Assembly (NCBI RefSeq): GCF_028389875.1
Contig: NC_084665.1
Location: 2,666,001-2,730,000, forward strand
Direction of reading: 5' to 3'
From: Rhea pennata
Taxonomy: Eukaryota; Chordata; Aves; Rheiformes; Rheidae
DNA: 64,000 nucleotides
Under the pieces are notes generated by a model. The model worked only from the letters and a program-made list of their open reading frames with translations. It searched no databases and had not been told where the DNA came from. Of the stretch, positions 1 to 13,499 are shown piece by piece (the stretch's first letter is position 1; each line of letters starts with the position of its first letter). A program made the position numbers and the translations under genes.

Positions 1-175
1 TGCAAGAATGAATATTTTTGTTTTTCTGAGATATTCTAACACAGCATTCCAGTCATGCAGGTTATCCCACCATATCTCTGTGATTGCAATGAGATCATGG
101 CCCTGCGATTGCACACAGATCTCCAGCTCCTCCTGTTTGTTCCCCATGCTGTGTGCATTGGTGTACAGGCAAGCT
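1..175 (-). mobile_element. CR1 LINE ORF2 fragment (endonuclease domain start), truncated by window edge
   Basis: Read on the minus strand from about 175 down to 8, the DNA gives an uninterrupted stretch of about 50 codons. It contains the segments LYTNAHSMGNKQEELE and GHDLIAITEIWWDNLHDW. These match the conserved start of the apurinic/apyrimidinic-type endonuclease domain of CR1 retrotransposon ORF2, whose hallmark is a TNARSMGNKQEELE-like block followed by an ITETWWD block. The Glu of ITEIWW corresponds to the metal-binding catalytic glutamate of that nuclease family. The frame is closed by a stop just upstream (minus sense) of the segment and loses similarity toward the window edge, so this is a dead fragment. 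The plus-strand reading frames over it have no meaning. The family assignment comes from recognising the motif, without an alignment. Confidence 0.85.
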
Positions 176-259
176 ATTTTGCAACAGAAGCCTCAAACTT
201 TCTTCTCGTGTATAATCATCTCTCTTCAGCCAAAAAAGACTACTCAAAGGTAGTTAAGT

Positions 260-2204
260 GTTAACAGAAGTCATTGTAGGAACAGAGTGACCTTGAAATG
301 CTATGATCTCTGTAGCATTGGTCCTGGTCTATGTTTGAGAAATAGGTGTAGGAAGTGTTCCTTCACACATCAGTACAGGTCCATATCTTAGCTGGTTTGA
401 GGACACATTGGCAGTTCTAAAAAAATGAATGATCTTTTTTTTTTTCCTGTACATGAAAACACTAGAAAATGTCCCCATATATAGTAATTTCTCTGCCATT
501 TTAGTGGTTTTATTTTTTAAAAAAACAGGCTCATAAGAAATTTAGAAGCAAGAAATAATCAGCATGAAACCTTAAATTTGCAACTGGCTTGAGGGAGAGA
601 CAGTGGGATACAAACAGTGCAGCTCTTTATCTTCTTGTGATGTTTAGCATGACCACTGTGCATTGAAAGCACTCACAACAACCTCTGACATTTTAACTGA
701 AAGGTGAGACAACATATGGAAAGGACGAAGATTCCCTGGAATGAAACCCTCACTCAGGTCACAGAAGGATACATTTCTTCTCAAAGTTTTTACCCTTTTC
801 TGTTGAGGAAACAGCAGTTACACTTCTAGATGCTGCAGCCTTTCTACCCAGCTCCAGAAATCCTGATGGTTCTTCCTCTGAGTGCAATGGTTGCTATAAC
901 ACATGTCATGGAGGGGGACATGGGTGAACCTTGGCCACCAAGGGTTAGAGCCCAGCAATTCAGCACATCCTTACTTCACCCATGGCTTTGTCAGTCTTTC
1001 TAGACAGCTGAGGAGTGGGCACAGCTCTTAGTGGCACATCAAAAAGGTGGGGGCACTTACAGATACACTTATTTCCAAAGCATCTTTCAGGTAAAAATGC
1101 AGAAACCTGCCTTCCTTCTAGGAAAAACACACTAACCTGCCGGGAGCAGACCACCTTTGCCTTTCCACCAACCCCACTGAGTTAATTTCATTGTTTCGCT
1201 TATGGTTCCCAGTCCTGGAATTTCCTTTAAAGGTGCAGAACAATATCAGGAAAATCAATTTTTCTTTTTCTCCTAAAAAGCTAATAGAAGCCCCCCTTTA
1301 ATATGTCGAATAACATCCTCTGCAAAACAGGCTTCATGTCCCTTTCTGTTTGCTCATGTTGGAATGTCAAATTACTCATTATAAAAATGACACTGGTTTC
1401 CTCTCTGCTCTCCATGCCAAGTATTCAACCAGTTTTACAGCCTGTCATTACAAAAACCCACCTACTGGCTGAATGAGATTCCCCATGGAGCCTGGTTGCA
1501 GTTAGACATGGGGCAGGGGAATCCACAGACAGGTTATATCCTGGACAATTCGATCACATCAGTTCAACAGAACCATATTTTTAAACTTCCTCCCACTTTG
1601 TCAGACTCCTCTCCCCATATGAATCAACAGGCCTCTTTGCTGCTGTGCAGTGTAAATACAATAGTCAGAATCCAGCCATCACAATCTCCCATGAGACACT
1701 CCGTCATCTTCTCTCACCTGACCAAAACTAGATGGTATTCGGTGTTTTCTATTTAAGGCTGGCTAAAGGGAAAAGACCCACAGCTCAGCTCGTAATACTA
1801 AATCCCAGAGAAGAGTGTGACAAGAGATGCAGCACAGTACAACCCAGTGGAGCTGGTAGGGCTCAGTTGTGAAAGTTTTTGAAGGACCCTGCTGGAAACA
1901 CTACAAGAGGGAATTTTGTAAATCATCACCAGAAAGCTAGAAAGAGAAACCAGTCCTAATGTATTTAGGTTAGGTGAAATTCATACTTGGTGCCTTGGCT
2001 CAGGTACGGTTGCAAGATTCCTACAGTAGGGCCAAACACTGGGAGATGCAGAGCCAGAAGGACCCAGGTTCTGGGCACTTGCAATGTGTGACTGGATTCT
2101 CTTGGTCTGAAAAAGTGTTAGCTCTTATTTAATCTTTTTCTAGGTGTAAAGCTAAAAATACATCAGTTTTCAGTTAGTGTCCCTAAAATCAGCAAGTTTA
2201 TACA
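260..2204. other. Non-coding, no recognised element
   Basis: AT-rich unique-looking DNA. Only short chance reading frames are present, and none has recognisable domains or supporting splice signals. I see no tRNA, rRNA or clear repeat in this stretch. Confidence 0.6.
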
Positions 2205-2300
2205 GCAATTCATAGATTTTAAGGCTGCTAGGGATCATTATTGTCCTCTACTCCTTTAGACGGACAAGCTAAATTCACATTCAAACTCCTAACATTTAAG
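2205..2300 (-). mobile_element. CR1-type LINE 3'-end fragment
   Basis: The plus strand reads ATTCATAGATTTTAAGG at about 2210, then CTGCTAGGGATCATTATTGT. This has the layout of the antisense 3' end of turtle/crocodilian CR1 elements: a short terminal repeat of the TTCATAGA kind, then a TTTAAGGCCAGAAGGGACCATTATG-like block. CR1 3' ends are the usual surviving piece because most copies are 5'-truncated. The copy is diverged and its right boundary is approximate. Confidence 0.65.
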
Positions 2301-2309
2301 CAGGGTACT

Positions 2310-5300
2310 CATTTCAAAGAGAAAATCCATGTTTATCCTACTCACAAACTGAACAGCAGCCTTTGCAGAGTCTGCTAGCTCCTCAACACAAGTTTATTTC
2401 AGTCAGGGAACAATTGTAAAATTCCTGAGCTTGCATTTGTTTTGTGAGGACCTGAGCGGAATGTCTTTCTCTCCTTCCCATTCAAAGAAGACTTTTCCCT
2501 TCAGGCCCTTTCATTGCTCAGATTTCTCTCTGTAAACTCTGAGCATATAGGCTTTCCTGGAGGAGGGTAAAACTTTTACCTTTGCTATGGGAAGCACTGC
2601 CAAAAACACTTTGCAAACAGAAGCTTTCACTGCGCTGTTAGGAATCTGTAGTACACGTCTTTGTACTTAACTATCCTAGTCACCAAGTACCATTTCTCTT
2701 CCCGAATCAGACAGTTAATCAGCACAATGTGAATAAGGATGTTTTACTTCTCAGATCATTTCCAGATTAAAGCCTAGATTTCCTCCCCAAGGAAAAAGGC
2801 AGACCTGTTACTGAGAATACGGTACAGGTCTCTTGCGGAACTCCGTTCAGCTGAATTACATCTGCTACATCTCATTTCAAGAGTCCAGGCTCTTTCTTTG
2901 AAGTAGCCAGTTCAGTGGCTTTTAATGCTGATGTTTGAGCACTGGCCCGATATACCAGCCAAAAGAGGGAGTAACAGTAAAGAAACTACATGCTTTGTTC
3001 CTCAGACTAGAAAATGATTAAAACTGCCACAGGGAGGGTAGGGTAAGGGAAAGCACATTAAGGGAAGCTTTATTCTTGTATCTGACCTCTTACAGAGGCT
3101 CCTTATGTTGTGTGAAATCCAGAACACTTGGGTGCTGGGGAGAGGGAGGATCTCAGATAAGCCCCGTGGTAGCTCTTCCACCTCCTACATTTTATCTGCT
3201 TCAGTATAGAAGAGAAAGAGAAAGGAAGAACCTTCTCACATCACACATGGGGTTTTTGGTAACACACACAACCAAATGTAATACTACCAAACCAGTAAAG
3301 ACATTTATCACATACTGTTGACCCAGATTTAATAGTCACAGTAGAAACACTACCATGGAAGAATTATACAGATCCCTTTTGTTCTTCTTGGCAAAATGTA
3401 CCCTGAGCTAAGGAAAAACTATTGACACCACAAAGGACTTCAGTTTGGAATCTCAACCATATTGGAACTGGCCATTAAATAAACTCTGTGTAACCATAAG
3501 GGAGATTGATTACAAAATTCTTTACCTAGTAGATTTTTTTTTGTGAAAAAATATTCTCTTCTTAAATTATATTCCATCAAGATTCAATCAGCTAAGAAAA
3601 GTGCATTCATTCTTCTAGCTTTTTCAAAACTATTTGATATAGAAGCAATGTTTGTCAGTCTGGAATCCCATTTTATTGGCTTCCAACTTCTTGTATTCTG
3701 TTACATTATATTAATTTAAGTCAATTATACAGAGAATTAATCTTGGATTTTGTTATGATGGATTTAGTGTTTCTAAACCAAAGTACTCAGGATTCTCATT
3801 TCATAACAAAATAAGAATATTGTTTTCTCCTTCCAGCTTGACAAGAAAACAAGTTGTGAAATGTAGACATTTCCCAAAGGACTTAAATTACACATCTGAC
3901 CATCTCTGCAAAATACTCTAATCAGTGTTACCTCCATTCATTTAAGGTAAAATAAATATATATAAAAGGAAGTCATAAATGCTGGCAAGGATGTAAAGCA
4001 ATGGGGTTTTTCTTTGAGGTATGGTAGAAAAGTTTGACTATAATGATGTTTTGGAATCCAAAATTCCCACAAGCATTGCAAGCTTTTTTCTGGATCAGCA
4101 CATAGTTTCTTGGTACATTTAGTCCTCAACACCTGGCCCAGGGTAGACTAGCTTGTCAGGAGGGATGGCTCAAGTAGAGATGGCTAGTTGGTGGACATAT
4201 CTTCTGTTTCTTTATCTCCTGCTGACTTCAAAGCTAGTATGGCTTTATCAGCTTATTTTAACAGAGGATCTGGTCGCAGGAGTCCGTGAAAGTTGAGAGG
4301 CCTTCAGAGCATTCAACTATGATATTGATGATGACATACTTGTCAACAAAGGAAGAAAAGTTAAATTAGAATGGAGGATATTGTGAAATTCCACCCTTGA
4401 ATTCCAATATTAAGGATACTTTAGAAACTGTTTCAGGTCAAAATTTGACCAAAATTTTATCTCTGACTTGGCAATTGTTCCTCTAACCTCTGAAGGTAAA
4501 CAAATTCCCTGGAGAGGCACTCACAAACTACGTAGACAAAAAAGCATTTGCTCTGCCTTTCAGTATAAATCAATGCAAATATGATAGTTGTTATTTTGGA
4601 CAGTACACCAGGGAACAACATGAGCTAAGTGAGGTTGTAACAAACTCCTGTCTTGTGCAGGTTGGTCCCAGGAACCAGGGTAATTACACATATAGTAAAT
4701 GTGCCTTTAAATCAGAGCCCAGCTGTGGGCACCCAGAGTACACTGTGAGATGAGAGCATGAGTGAATAGGGCCATCTAATGTCTGTACACTTCTGGCTCT
4801 GCTTCAAATTCAAATTGACCAAAGGCAATGCAATATGACATGAGGATGGACTGAAAAGAGTATCAATGCACTTCTAACTACAACACACTAACTTTGTGGA
4901 TTCAGTGAAGAGTTTCTTTTCCAGGCATTATCTATAACGATTTTGTGAAAACACATACCTAAGGAAGCCAAAGTACACACGAGACAAGTGAAGCCTGACA
5001 AAAGCTTGTTAGGCACATATGTTTCTTGATTTCACTTACTGACTTGTCCCTTGCATTTTTTAACTTTATTTTGAGTAATTTTCATCCTTGCTGTTCCCTA
5101 TGGTATTTCATTCTTCCAAGCCTGACACTGCTGCATCAACGTAAGCCCAGCATTTCAGGAATCAGCATCACTACAAAAGCTGATGGCAGTGACAGTGTAA
5201 ATAGGAGGCAAAGAAAAAAAAACAGAAAAAATCCCTCCAGATGTATCATTCTGATTAAACCTTGTATTCAGTCAGCCAAATTTCAAAGTAATTACACTTC

Positions 5301-8299
5301 TAGACCTCTCCAAAACTAAAATGGAAATTTATTAATGGGAAATATTTGAGGTGATGCATTAAAAATCCCTCTGATGTTCAAATTAAATTCAAGAATGACT
5401 TTAATATATAGCCAGACTAAAGCACCTAGAAATTCCAGGGAAGTAATAGGCAAAAGTACTCTCAGTGAGTTTTGTTTTTAGAGCTATCTGTTAAAGCATG
5501 GAGGGATAGTATTCTCTACCAGGATATCTGAGAGTTCTGTGGGATGAGTACAATATCTTGAGCATGGCTTTCCAATCAGAGCAGCAGGTTCCTTGAGCTG
5601 CTGGTTCTCCAGGTCCAATGGCCCATGACAAGAAGCTTTTACACTGTAAAAGATAGGATTCTCCAAAAAAGTCAGTCGGACCTTGTCCCCAAACTGATTT
5701 TGAGGAGTGGGAGGAGAAAAGCTACCAAAGGAGACTTTACAGGCTGTAAATCCTTACCCTTCAGAATCACTGACTTCTGAGGTTTGAATGCCAAAATCTT
5801 GTTCTAATCTTCACCAAAATCCAGATCTACCAAGCAGAGTACAGCACATTCACAGAAAGCTTGAAACCTGGGCTGATATAACTTGGTAGTGAGCTGGAGA
5901 TTCAGCCTTCTCCTTTCTGAGGGGCTGAAATGGTGTTACGCAATGCTGTCCAAACAGCAAGCTGCAATGAAAAGCAAGTGGAAGAGCTCGAGAGGTGCTC
6001 GAGAGGTGCAGTTTATACACAGAGGTAGAAATACTCAAAGGCTGATGCTAGCTACAGCTGCCCAACTTGTATGAAGCAGTAAGCTTTTTTCAGAGCAAGA
6101 AATTTCTTTTTTTCAAAAAAAAAAGATTTTTACTCAATGTTTTTCTTATAAGCTGTTAGTGTTCATCATTATAACGTCCCAGATTTCCTCTTCATCGCTC
6201 CTTTAAGTAATTTTTCAAATTAAAATCAGCACTGAAACAAGACTTGATGTATTCAATCACCAAAATCCAAGATGTTATTAAAGATAATATCTTGGCAATG
6301 ATTTCAATAATGATGTTCAGGCAGCAAAACACATGCACACAAAAGTGTACTGAGGAAGAAAAGAGAAACATGCCAAGAGTTGCCTTCAAAATGAACACAA
6401 TGTTATTTTTGCTAAAGCCAATTCTTTTTTATTGCCAGTAGCTTTCACTAAGTGGGTGGTTACTGTTTCCAAACATATGTGCTCTTTCTACTCACTGCCA
6501 TTAAGGGCAAAAGGCAAACTCAAGAGAAGCCAGGCTTCAATTACAGAAACTGCCACTGACAACAACAACAACCAAAAATAACCAAATAAAATCTTCTTGT
6601 GAAACATTTTCTCTAGGCTCCTTCTAGGACTACTTCTGTACCTTGCAGTGAGATCCTGAAGGGTATTAAGCAAACTGTATCCATATTTACACTAATCTTT
6701 ACTATGTGGTGGTTACACACACTTTGTAACTGAATGTAGTGATCTTGCTGTTTGAGAATCCCAATTATCTTGAACAGCTCTTTGGAGGCCTGCTGAGCAC
6801 AGCAGTTTTTGTGACTGTGTATTTCGAGACAAGCCTGGCTTCCATTTCCACCTACATCCAGGCTCCCACTCATGCGCTGAGAAAGTCATTCAATCGCTTG
6901 CTACATCAAATCCTCATATGTGAAATTAGGAAAATCCTTCTCATTGCCAAATCATATCCATAGAAGACGGTCCTGATTTCTGTGAAGCCTTCACATGTTC
7001 CTGTCAAATGACATGACAATAGAAATAGCAGTGGTTGGAGTAACCCTTACATAGTTTCATAATTTGGCCTCTTATAAACTAAATTATAACCACATGGTTA
7101 AGGAGTTTAATATGAAATGAGGCAACAAGGCAGTGTGTGAGTAGCGATGCCTCTGAAAAAATAAATTTATACTCAAATGATGATTATCTAGTATTAGGGG
7201 AAAAAATGATTAAATCTGGAGCTGGTTTACAATGCTGTCAGGAACACCTGGATTGTATTTTATTCTGGCGACATTTAGGATAAGGCCAGTCATACCTGAC
7301 TTTAGTCCTTTATGACCCAACCATCCTGAAAGAGTTTGCTAGCCCTCTGGAAGCAACTCTCACACCACTGACTGCAGAGGGAGCATGAACAGTGAGTTTA
7401 GTTCAGCTGTTTAATGTTCAGTCACAAAAGTTAGGGAATGTGTATCCAGTGAATGTGTTGACAGGGAAGTGCTCATGCATTCAGCTTCTGGGACAATGAG
7501 GGGCTCCATTCTCTGGGACCTAGCACCCAGACCCAACAGGAAAGATGAGGCCATTTAAAACTTGTTTTTGAGTGGCAAATGCCCAAAGGAAAGCTCATGT
7601 GTGTTAATATTTGTCTTTAAACAAAAGTTAGGCTTCTCTCAAGGGGCTTGACCACCACCTCTGCTGAGGAGCTGCTTGGAGTGTATCTGCCAATGACTGT
7701 TTCTACAGTCTGATCCTTGAGAAATGTAGTAGTGACAGTGGAGAAGCTCCTTTTTGTGAGCTTCCAGGTCTCCAGGGAAAGCCTCATCCCTGGCTATAGA
7801 AGCTGTGGCAGATTACTGTCCACAGCCACATGGGCACAAGGAATGGGCAGGAGCAACACCCTCATGGAACTGCACATAGGAGGCCTGAAATCTCAAAGCC
7901 TCTTCATAAAGCAATTTCCTCCTTCTGACCCCACAATGCAGCATCATCCATGTGTCCTGCTCAACTTTTATGTCATCATCCTGTTTCTTTGGGATCTGCA
8001 GCACTTTTCCTCCTCCAGAGCTAATCCTGAGCACTGTAACCATCCCCTCACTACACTCTAGCGGGTGGAAAAGTGATGTAACTGACTTCCTCATGACCCA
8101 TCATAATGCACATCCAGACACCACTGCTTTGGAAATAAGGCAGTGTTCTGTCCCCATGCCACTAAAGGCTGTCTTTCACTTCACTCCTCTCAGGGCTAGA
8201 AATCACCCTCTCATTTACCATTTAAATTTATTCTTAATGAGTGCATGCCCATTTCTTTTTACATCAGCCATATCCTGCAACTTAAACAACTCTTCTTCC
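2310..8299. other. Non-coding AT-rich DNA
   Basis: No gene is recognised. Reading frames of 60-115 codons occur but look random, overlap on both strands and encode no known motif. A small direct repeat (an 11-base GCTCGAGAGGT unit, twice) lies at about 5986-6009. Confidence 0.55.
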
Positions 8300-8935
8300 C
8301 ATGATGTTTGTCCTTCTGATGCAGTTAAACCTAGCAGTTATCTCCCCTCTCTACCTTCATCTTGTTTAGCTAAAAAAACTGAATGCTTTTAGTCCTTTCC
8401 CATCTGACGTATCTTATTCCCCTGATCATCTAGAGGTCCTTCTCTGCACTTCTCCCAGCTTTAATTCATCTTCCTCAGACATGGGTGAATGGAAGTGTAT
8501 GCAGTATTACAGAGGAGGCCTCTCAGTACTTTTTACGATGATATGAACACTTCTTTCTCCATCTCCTGGGAATACTGAGCCTGATCTAGTCAAGGATGAC
8601 ATTTGCCTTTGTAAAGCACATCTCATCAGAGCCTTATGATCAACCTGCTTATGACCGTGTAATATCCTCACATCTTTCTCCTCTCCTTTTCCCCTCAGCC
8701 TCTGGACTCCTACTCAGATCACAAATTAATCTCTTTGGGGCAAGATTTCACAGCTTGTGCTACTGAATTTCAATCTATGTCTGTTATTTCAGGCCCCAAG
8801 ATTATTTAGCTCTTATACCACAATACTCTAAACCTCTTCTGCTTGACTGGGCCCCCAGCTTTGCATCATCACTTAATACTTGTTCATATAGAGTTTGCTT
8901 TCTTGGTGTGCATATTTGAGTCATATCACTTAATG
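8300..8935 (-). mobile_element. Degraded CR1 LINE ORF2 3' portion (antisense to plus strand)
   Basis: The plus strand follows the antisense order of a CR1 ORF2 3' half over more than 600 bases. It opens with a TTATCTCCCCTCTCTACCTT-like block and a TTTAGCTAAAAAAACTGAATG block. Next comes TCTGCACTTCTCCCAGCTTT near 8443, then CAGTATTACAGAGGAGGCCTC near 8502 and ATGACATTTGCCTTTGT near 8596. CTGAATTTCAATCTATGTC follows near 8763, and CCCAGCTTTGCATCATC near 8856. In intact sauropsid CR1 copies these correspond in order to the well-known blocks for 'tctggacttctccaatttgt', 'caatactccagttgaggcct', 'atgatgtttgctttttt', 'ttgaatttcatcctattt' and 'cccagcttggtatcatc'. Substitutions and small indels destroy the reading frame. 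The element is old, and both boundaries are estimates. Confidence 0.8.
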
Positions 8936-9412
8936 ATATGTTGTATGCCCTCAGTACTTTCCCATGGCCTTCCCTGGCCTTATCTTACAATGCCTTGCTT
9001 ATATTCCTGCTTACTACCCTTGGAATCCTGATTGCATTTTGTTGAATTCTGATTTTGTCCCCACAGACTTGTGCTATACTTCTAGATATATCTGATGCAA
9101 TTTGTGTTTTCTAGGTGCTTTCTTCTTGCATTTGACATCCACTGAAAACTCATAATATATCTACATTATTCTTTTAATAAGCTACATTTATAACACCATG
9201 TTATGGTTTATGCTACTTACCATTTCCATTCCTGTATCTATTAATTCTTGATTCAAAATTAATTCTGATTTACTGAGGTCAGTATTTACACAGATTATTT
9301 TTTCTTTTATTAATATAAAGGTAGTTAAACATCTATAGCTTTCTGGTTCAATGATACTTATCCCAGTTTGAAACATGTATTAAATATCTTTGCTACCGGA
9401 AATATTTCCAGA

Positions 9413-9480
9413 GCTTCATACACAGTGAAAAATATTGTGTAAAAATATTTTCTCACAATATTTTTCACTGTGTATGAAGC
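9413..9480. repeat. Perfect inverted repeat (27-bp arms, 14-nt loop)
   Basis: Positions 9413-9439 and 9454-9480 are exact reverse complements. The left arm begins GCTTCATACACAGTGAAAAA, and the right arm ends with its reverse complement GTGTATGAAGC. The loop at 9440-9453 is AT-rich. The pairing stops abruptly on both sides. There is no obvious target-site duplication and no longer terminal repeat, so a canonical DNA transposon is not indicated. Confidence 0.95.
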
Positions 9481-12400
9481 CCTTTCACAATAATTTATTT
9501 TAATTTACCTCTCCAATTCCATATTTAGGTGGTAAATTATAGTTTTTCTATTTCTCTTTCCATCTCAGCAGAGTTTAAAATATTTCACAAGGCAAGAATA
9601 GGTCCAGTGCTGTACACAGTTTGTGAATTACTATTTAAAAGATATTTTTACCTACAGAAGAAAAGCTCAGCTGGAACTATTTGAGTTTTAGTTTTTCCTT
9701 TACCAGAGGAGAGCTACAATCTTTTACTCAGCCATCCTATGTAATGCACACCAGGAAAGTAAACTCAGATTCTTCTGTGAAACTCAGTAACCAGAACTCA
9801 ATCCAGCCTGAGCTCTCTTTTCAGGATCTTTTAGGACACAGTACACAGAAATCTCAGACTTATTACCATTAAAATCACTCTGCCTTAAAATGCCACCCTG
9901 CGAACTGGGGCAGATTTGTACACAGCTCGAATACCCATGCAGGAGGGCAAGGACATCCTCCAGCCTCAAATTAGTCATCCCTACTGCTCAGCTACCCCAA
10001 GAGGATCACCTTCTGAACAGCACTGAGCATCTCCAAGTAAGGAGTAATAAGCAGCAAGCTCACTCCCTCTCCTAAAACATACTAGCTTCCCTTCATAGAC
10101 AAAACTGTAGCATAACACCAGCTGCATATGAAAATGGGTGAAGAGAGAAAAGCATGGGATATATGAGTTGGAAAAGAAGCACAGCTTCTGCTGCTGTTAT
10201 ATATTTGAACTCTCAAAGATGCAGAGCCACACATCAGCACACAGCTATAAACATAGGCCCCTGTGATCTGCTTTCAGAGATGATTTTACAGGTTCGCAGC
10301 ACGAGCAGAAAATGCTGGATGTATCACTTGTAGAGGGGAAAGGCCAGGCACAGTTTCTGCTAGAGGGGCCACTGTACTCATCAAGCCTGATCTTTGTAAG
10401 AAGCTATAAAACCCCCTTCCAATTTATTCCTGCTGTAAGTGCAATAACTTTCTCTGTTTTAAACCCAGAGTGTCTTTTGTGAAAGAAAATCCATCTACTT
10501 TTAATTATAAAGGCATCAATGATACAAAAAAAACCCCACTAAAACCACAGATAAATTCTTGTATTAGTCAATTGCCATTCCATTTGAAAAAGCACACTGT
10601 ATTTTAAAGTGAACTTTGTCCAAATTCAGGTTTGAGTCCATCCAAGTTGTGATACTTTCGTCTGTATAGCCAAGGCACTACAGTTACCAAATATTTTTTC
10701 CTAAGCACTGAGACACATGCTCTCAGCCCGCCTCAGTTTTCTCCTTGATAAGCTGTAACAGAGTGCATTCTTGCCCACCTGGCACGTTGTCATCTGGGTC
10801 GTATACTTTGCCATGGGGGCAAAGCAGGCAAGCAGTTGCATCTTTAAGACAAAGAGCATTCTTATTTGGAATAAGAAAGTAGTCCTGTTTAACAGATTGT
10901 GACGTACAGAAGGAAAGACATTGATGAGCATCTAAATCTTAGGCCTGCTCTCATACCCTGTTCTCTGCAGAGATATTGTTATTCTATCCAAGTCAAAGTA
11001 AATGTTCATGTGCTGAAAAGGTCTCTGGGAAGATTCCTGCCTGCCCAAAAGCTCTCAGAGCCTAGAACAGTCCTACAGATAGGCGACTATCCCAGCACCA
11101 CCCCAAGATCACAGGCTATGTGTCCACCACAATTCAGAGAGCTATCAGGTATCTAATAATGCAGGAATGCAGGCTGGGGTTTCAAGCTTAGCCGTTTGAC
11201 AGAGTAAAACTCTTATTTTAAAGCTTTTGTGCTCAAGATAAATCCCAGATATGTGTCCCCAACCTGATTTCCTGAGATAACCTCCCCCCCCCCCAAAAAA
11301 AAATCTTACTGCACAGAGGCAGGCTCTTTAAAAATATCAGAAGAGCTCACTGTGATCATATCGCTGTGTCTCCCAGCCCTCCACCCACTGAAAACAAAGG
11401 CAGGAAGTGCTATCTGTCATCTCAACAGTTTTCAGACTGGGGTATCCTATTAGGGGAGAACTATCAGTACAGTCCCCAAATGTTTATGAACAATTGTTCA
11501 ACATTTTTTTTTTTTTGACTGCTCTGGCTCCAAGCACACACTACCCAGTAATGTGACAGCTTAGATACCCTCTCCCAGACATGGGCTGTTGCAGAGCTGT
11601 GCACTGAGATCCATCTGCTGCAAGCAGCTATAAGGGAGGGGGAAAGGTTTATTGTATTAAAAGAATGAAAGTAGATTTTAGTGCTGCCCAAACAAGCAGG
11701 CATGGGCTGGACTGGATCTTTCAGTCACCAGGAAAATGCATCACCACCTCCTGATGATGCTGTGACTCAAGGAGACACCCTGGAGCTCAGTTTCTATACA
11801 GTATCTCCCCTCCCATCTTTCCCCCTCTCAGTTATTTTGGTTTACAGGTTTGAGCCAGCCAGCTTACTAGGAAGGATAAAATTAAAACTCCACCTGTTTC
11901 ATCTGTCTGTCTTGTGTCTCAGTCTTCCCCTCTTTCCCTCTGGTGAGTCTTCAGGCCTATAGGACTAAGACTCTGGGCTCCATCCATAAAGGCACTTAGG
12001 GCCAGACATCTAACTTAAGCTCTTAAGTTCTTCCTGAAATCATCTTCTCTTGGATATCTTGCAGCTCTTGGTTTGAGTGCCCAAGTCATTTCTGAGAATA
12101 TCTAAATGATTAAGTTGAAAATGCAGAGCAGAGGTGTGCTGAAATGACATCACAGTTTGCCACATGGGTCACTTCTGCACATGGCGTGGGCTTCCACTAC
12201 AGTCCACCAGCATCACCTTTGACTTTTCTCACTGAAGGGATTTTGAAAACCAAGGTCAGCAAAGGGGAATCTCTGTGTGATGTTCGCAACAGCGTGAACA
12301 TTTAACTGTGTAAAGACACTCCTGCAGGTAGTCACTGTCCTGTTTCATTTGACTCATCAGAATTAAAAGTGCAAGCATCACCCATTACTTATGGAAAGTA

Positions 12401-13382
12401 TATCTCTGTGGTGATTAAAATAGTTCAGTGAATGGTAGAAACGGATACTCCCATTGCCTTGGGCAGGAAGCTCACCGAGTACTCAGGAATGGCACACTGG
12501 AGCCTTGGTCAGGAGGAACATCATTTCCGAACACGACTCAAAGCTAGAAGGAAAAGGGTGTGGGTGACATCCTCTCAAAAGGGTGGGAAGAGCCATAACT
12601 CACACTGTACACACTATGCAGTGACAGCTTCGCTCTCAGCCACTGAAAGTCATCTCAAAGAGAATAAAGAATTTGCATGTGTGTTTATAAGGAGAGAGCC
12701 TTTTGCAGGGCTACTACCTCCTGATAACAACATCAAAGCGGCCTTTAAGCTTGGCTTTCACACCAGCCATGAATGTCTGTTTTGCTTGTGGCTTTTGTTC
12801 TTTTCCCAACCATATTTTCACTCCTAACCATACACACTTTGCTCTATGCTTCCACCATGCAGACCCTGGCAGCACTGGTGTGCCACCTTTGTGATACACA
12901 AGGACAGAGAAGCCCTGGTTCATTTTTGCATTACATTATGCCTTCTCCTTGGCTTTATGCCTGGTAGGACCCTGTCCTCTGGTCACCCTGATGTGATTTC
13001 ACAGCAGACACCCATAACAAGGGGAGGAAGAAGAAATGAGGGAGTACTACACTGCTGAGGAGTGTCCTGGGAGGTGATGGCAGAAACCCAGCAGGCACGG
13101 CCAAGGAGAGAACCAGCATAAAAGACTCTCTTAGCGTAACCTTTTGACAAGGTGCAGATTTGCTTCTCCATGCTCAGCCAGTTTTACTGGTTTACGTGAA
13201 GCAGGTACAGGACTTCAGTTCAAGCTGTCTCCACTCCACTCCACTCCACTCCACTCATCAAGCTACTCTGTTAGCTCTGACCGTGCATATAATCTTACAC
13301 TAGAAAGTGGAAAGGGCTTTAGCAAGTGAGGCAAGATCAGGGCAGACACCTAGCTGACACACTGCCATAGGGTCACAACATA
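9481..13382. other. Non-coding DNA with simple repeats
   Basis: No gene is recognised. It contains a C-run followed by an A-run near 11283-11303, a T-run near 11505-11517 and five CCACT units at 13231-13255. The scattered short reading frames have no recognisable domains. Confidence 0.55.
13231..13255. repeat. (CCACT)5 microsatellite
   Basis: Five exact tandem CCACT units follow GTCT and are followed by CATCA. It is a short tract and a possible length polymorphism. Confidence 0.95.
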
Positions 13383-13490
13383 TGGGTTCTGTTCTGGATT
13401 CTGTTCTCACATGTTATGGGTGGCCATGGGAAACTTTCACCATCTCTGTGCACTTCATTTAAAATTTAAAAACTGTGTTTTATCTGTCTT
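13383..13490 (-). mobile_element. MIR/CORE-SINE-like fragment
   Basis: Plus-strand order: a GGTTCTGTTCTGGATTCTG block, then GGTGGCCATGGGAAACTTTC, then ACCATCTCTGTGCACTTCAT and an A/T-rich AAAATTTAAAAACTG block. This parallels the antisense MIR core (…TGACCTTGGGCAAGT… CCTCTCTGTGCCTCAGTTT …TGTAAAATGG). The copy is strongly diverged. Confidence 0.55.
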
Positions 13491-13499
13491 CACTGTTTA

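Noticed and set aside
7952-8392. 146-codon plus-strand frame
   Set aside because: It runs into the antisense side of the CR1 fragment, and the product has no domain.
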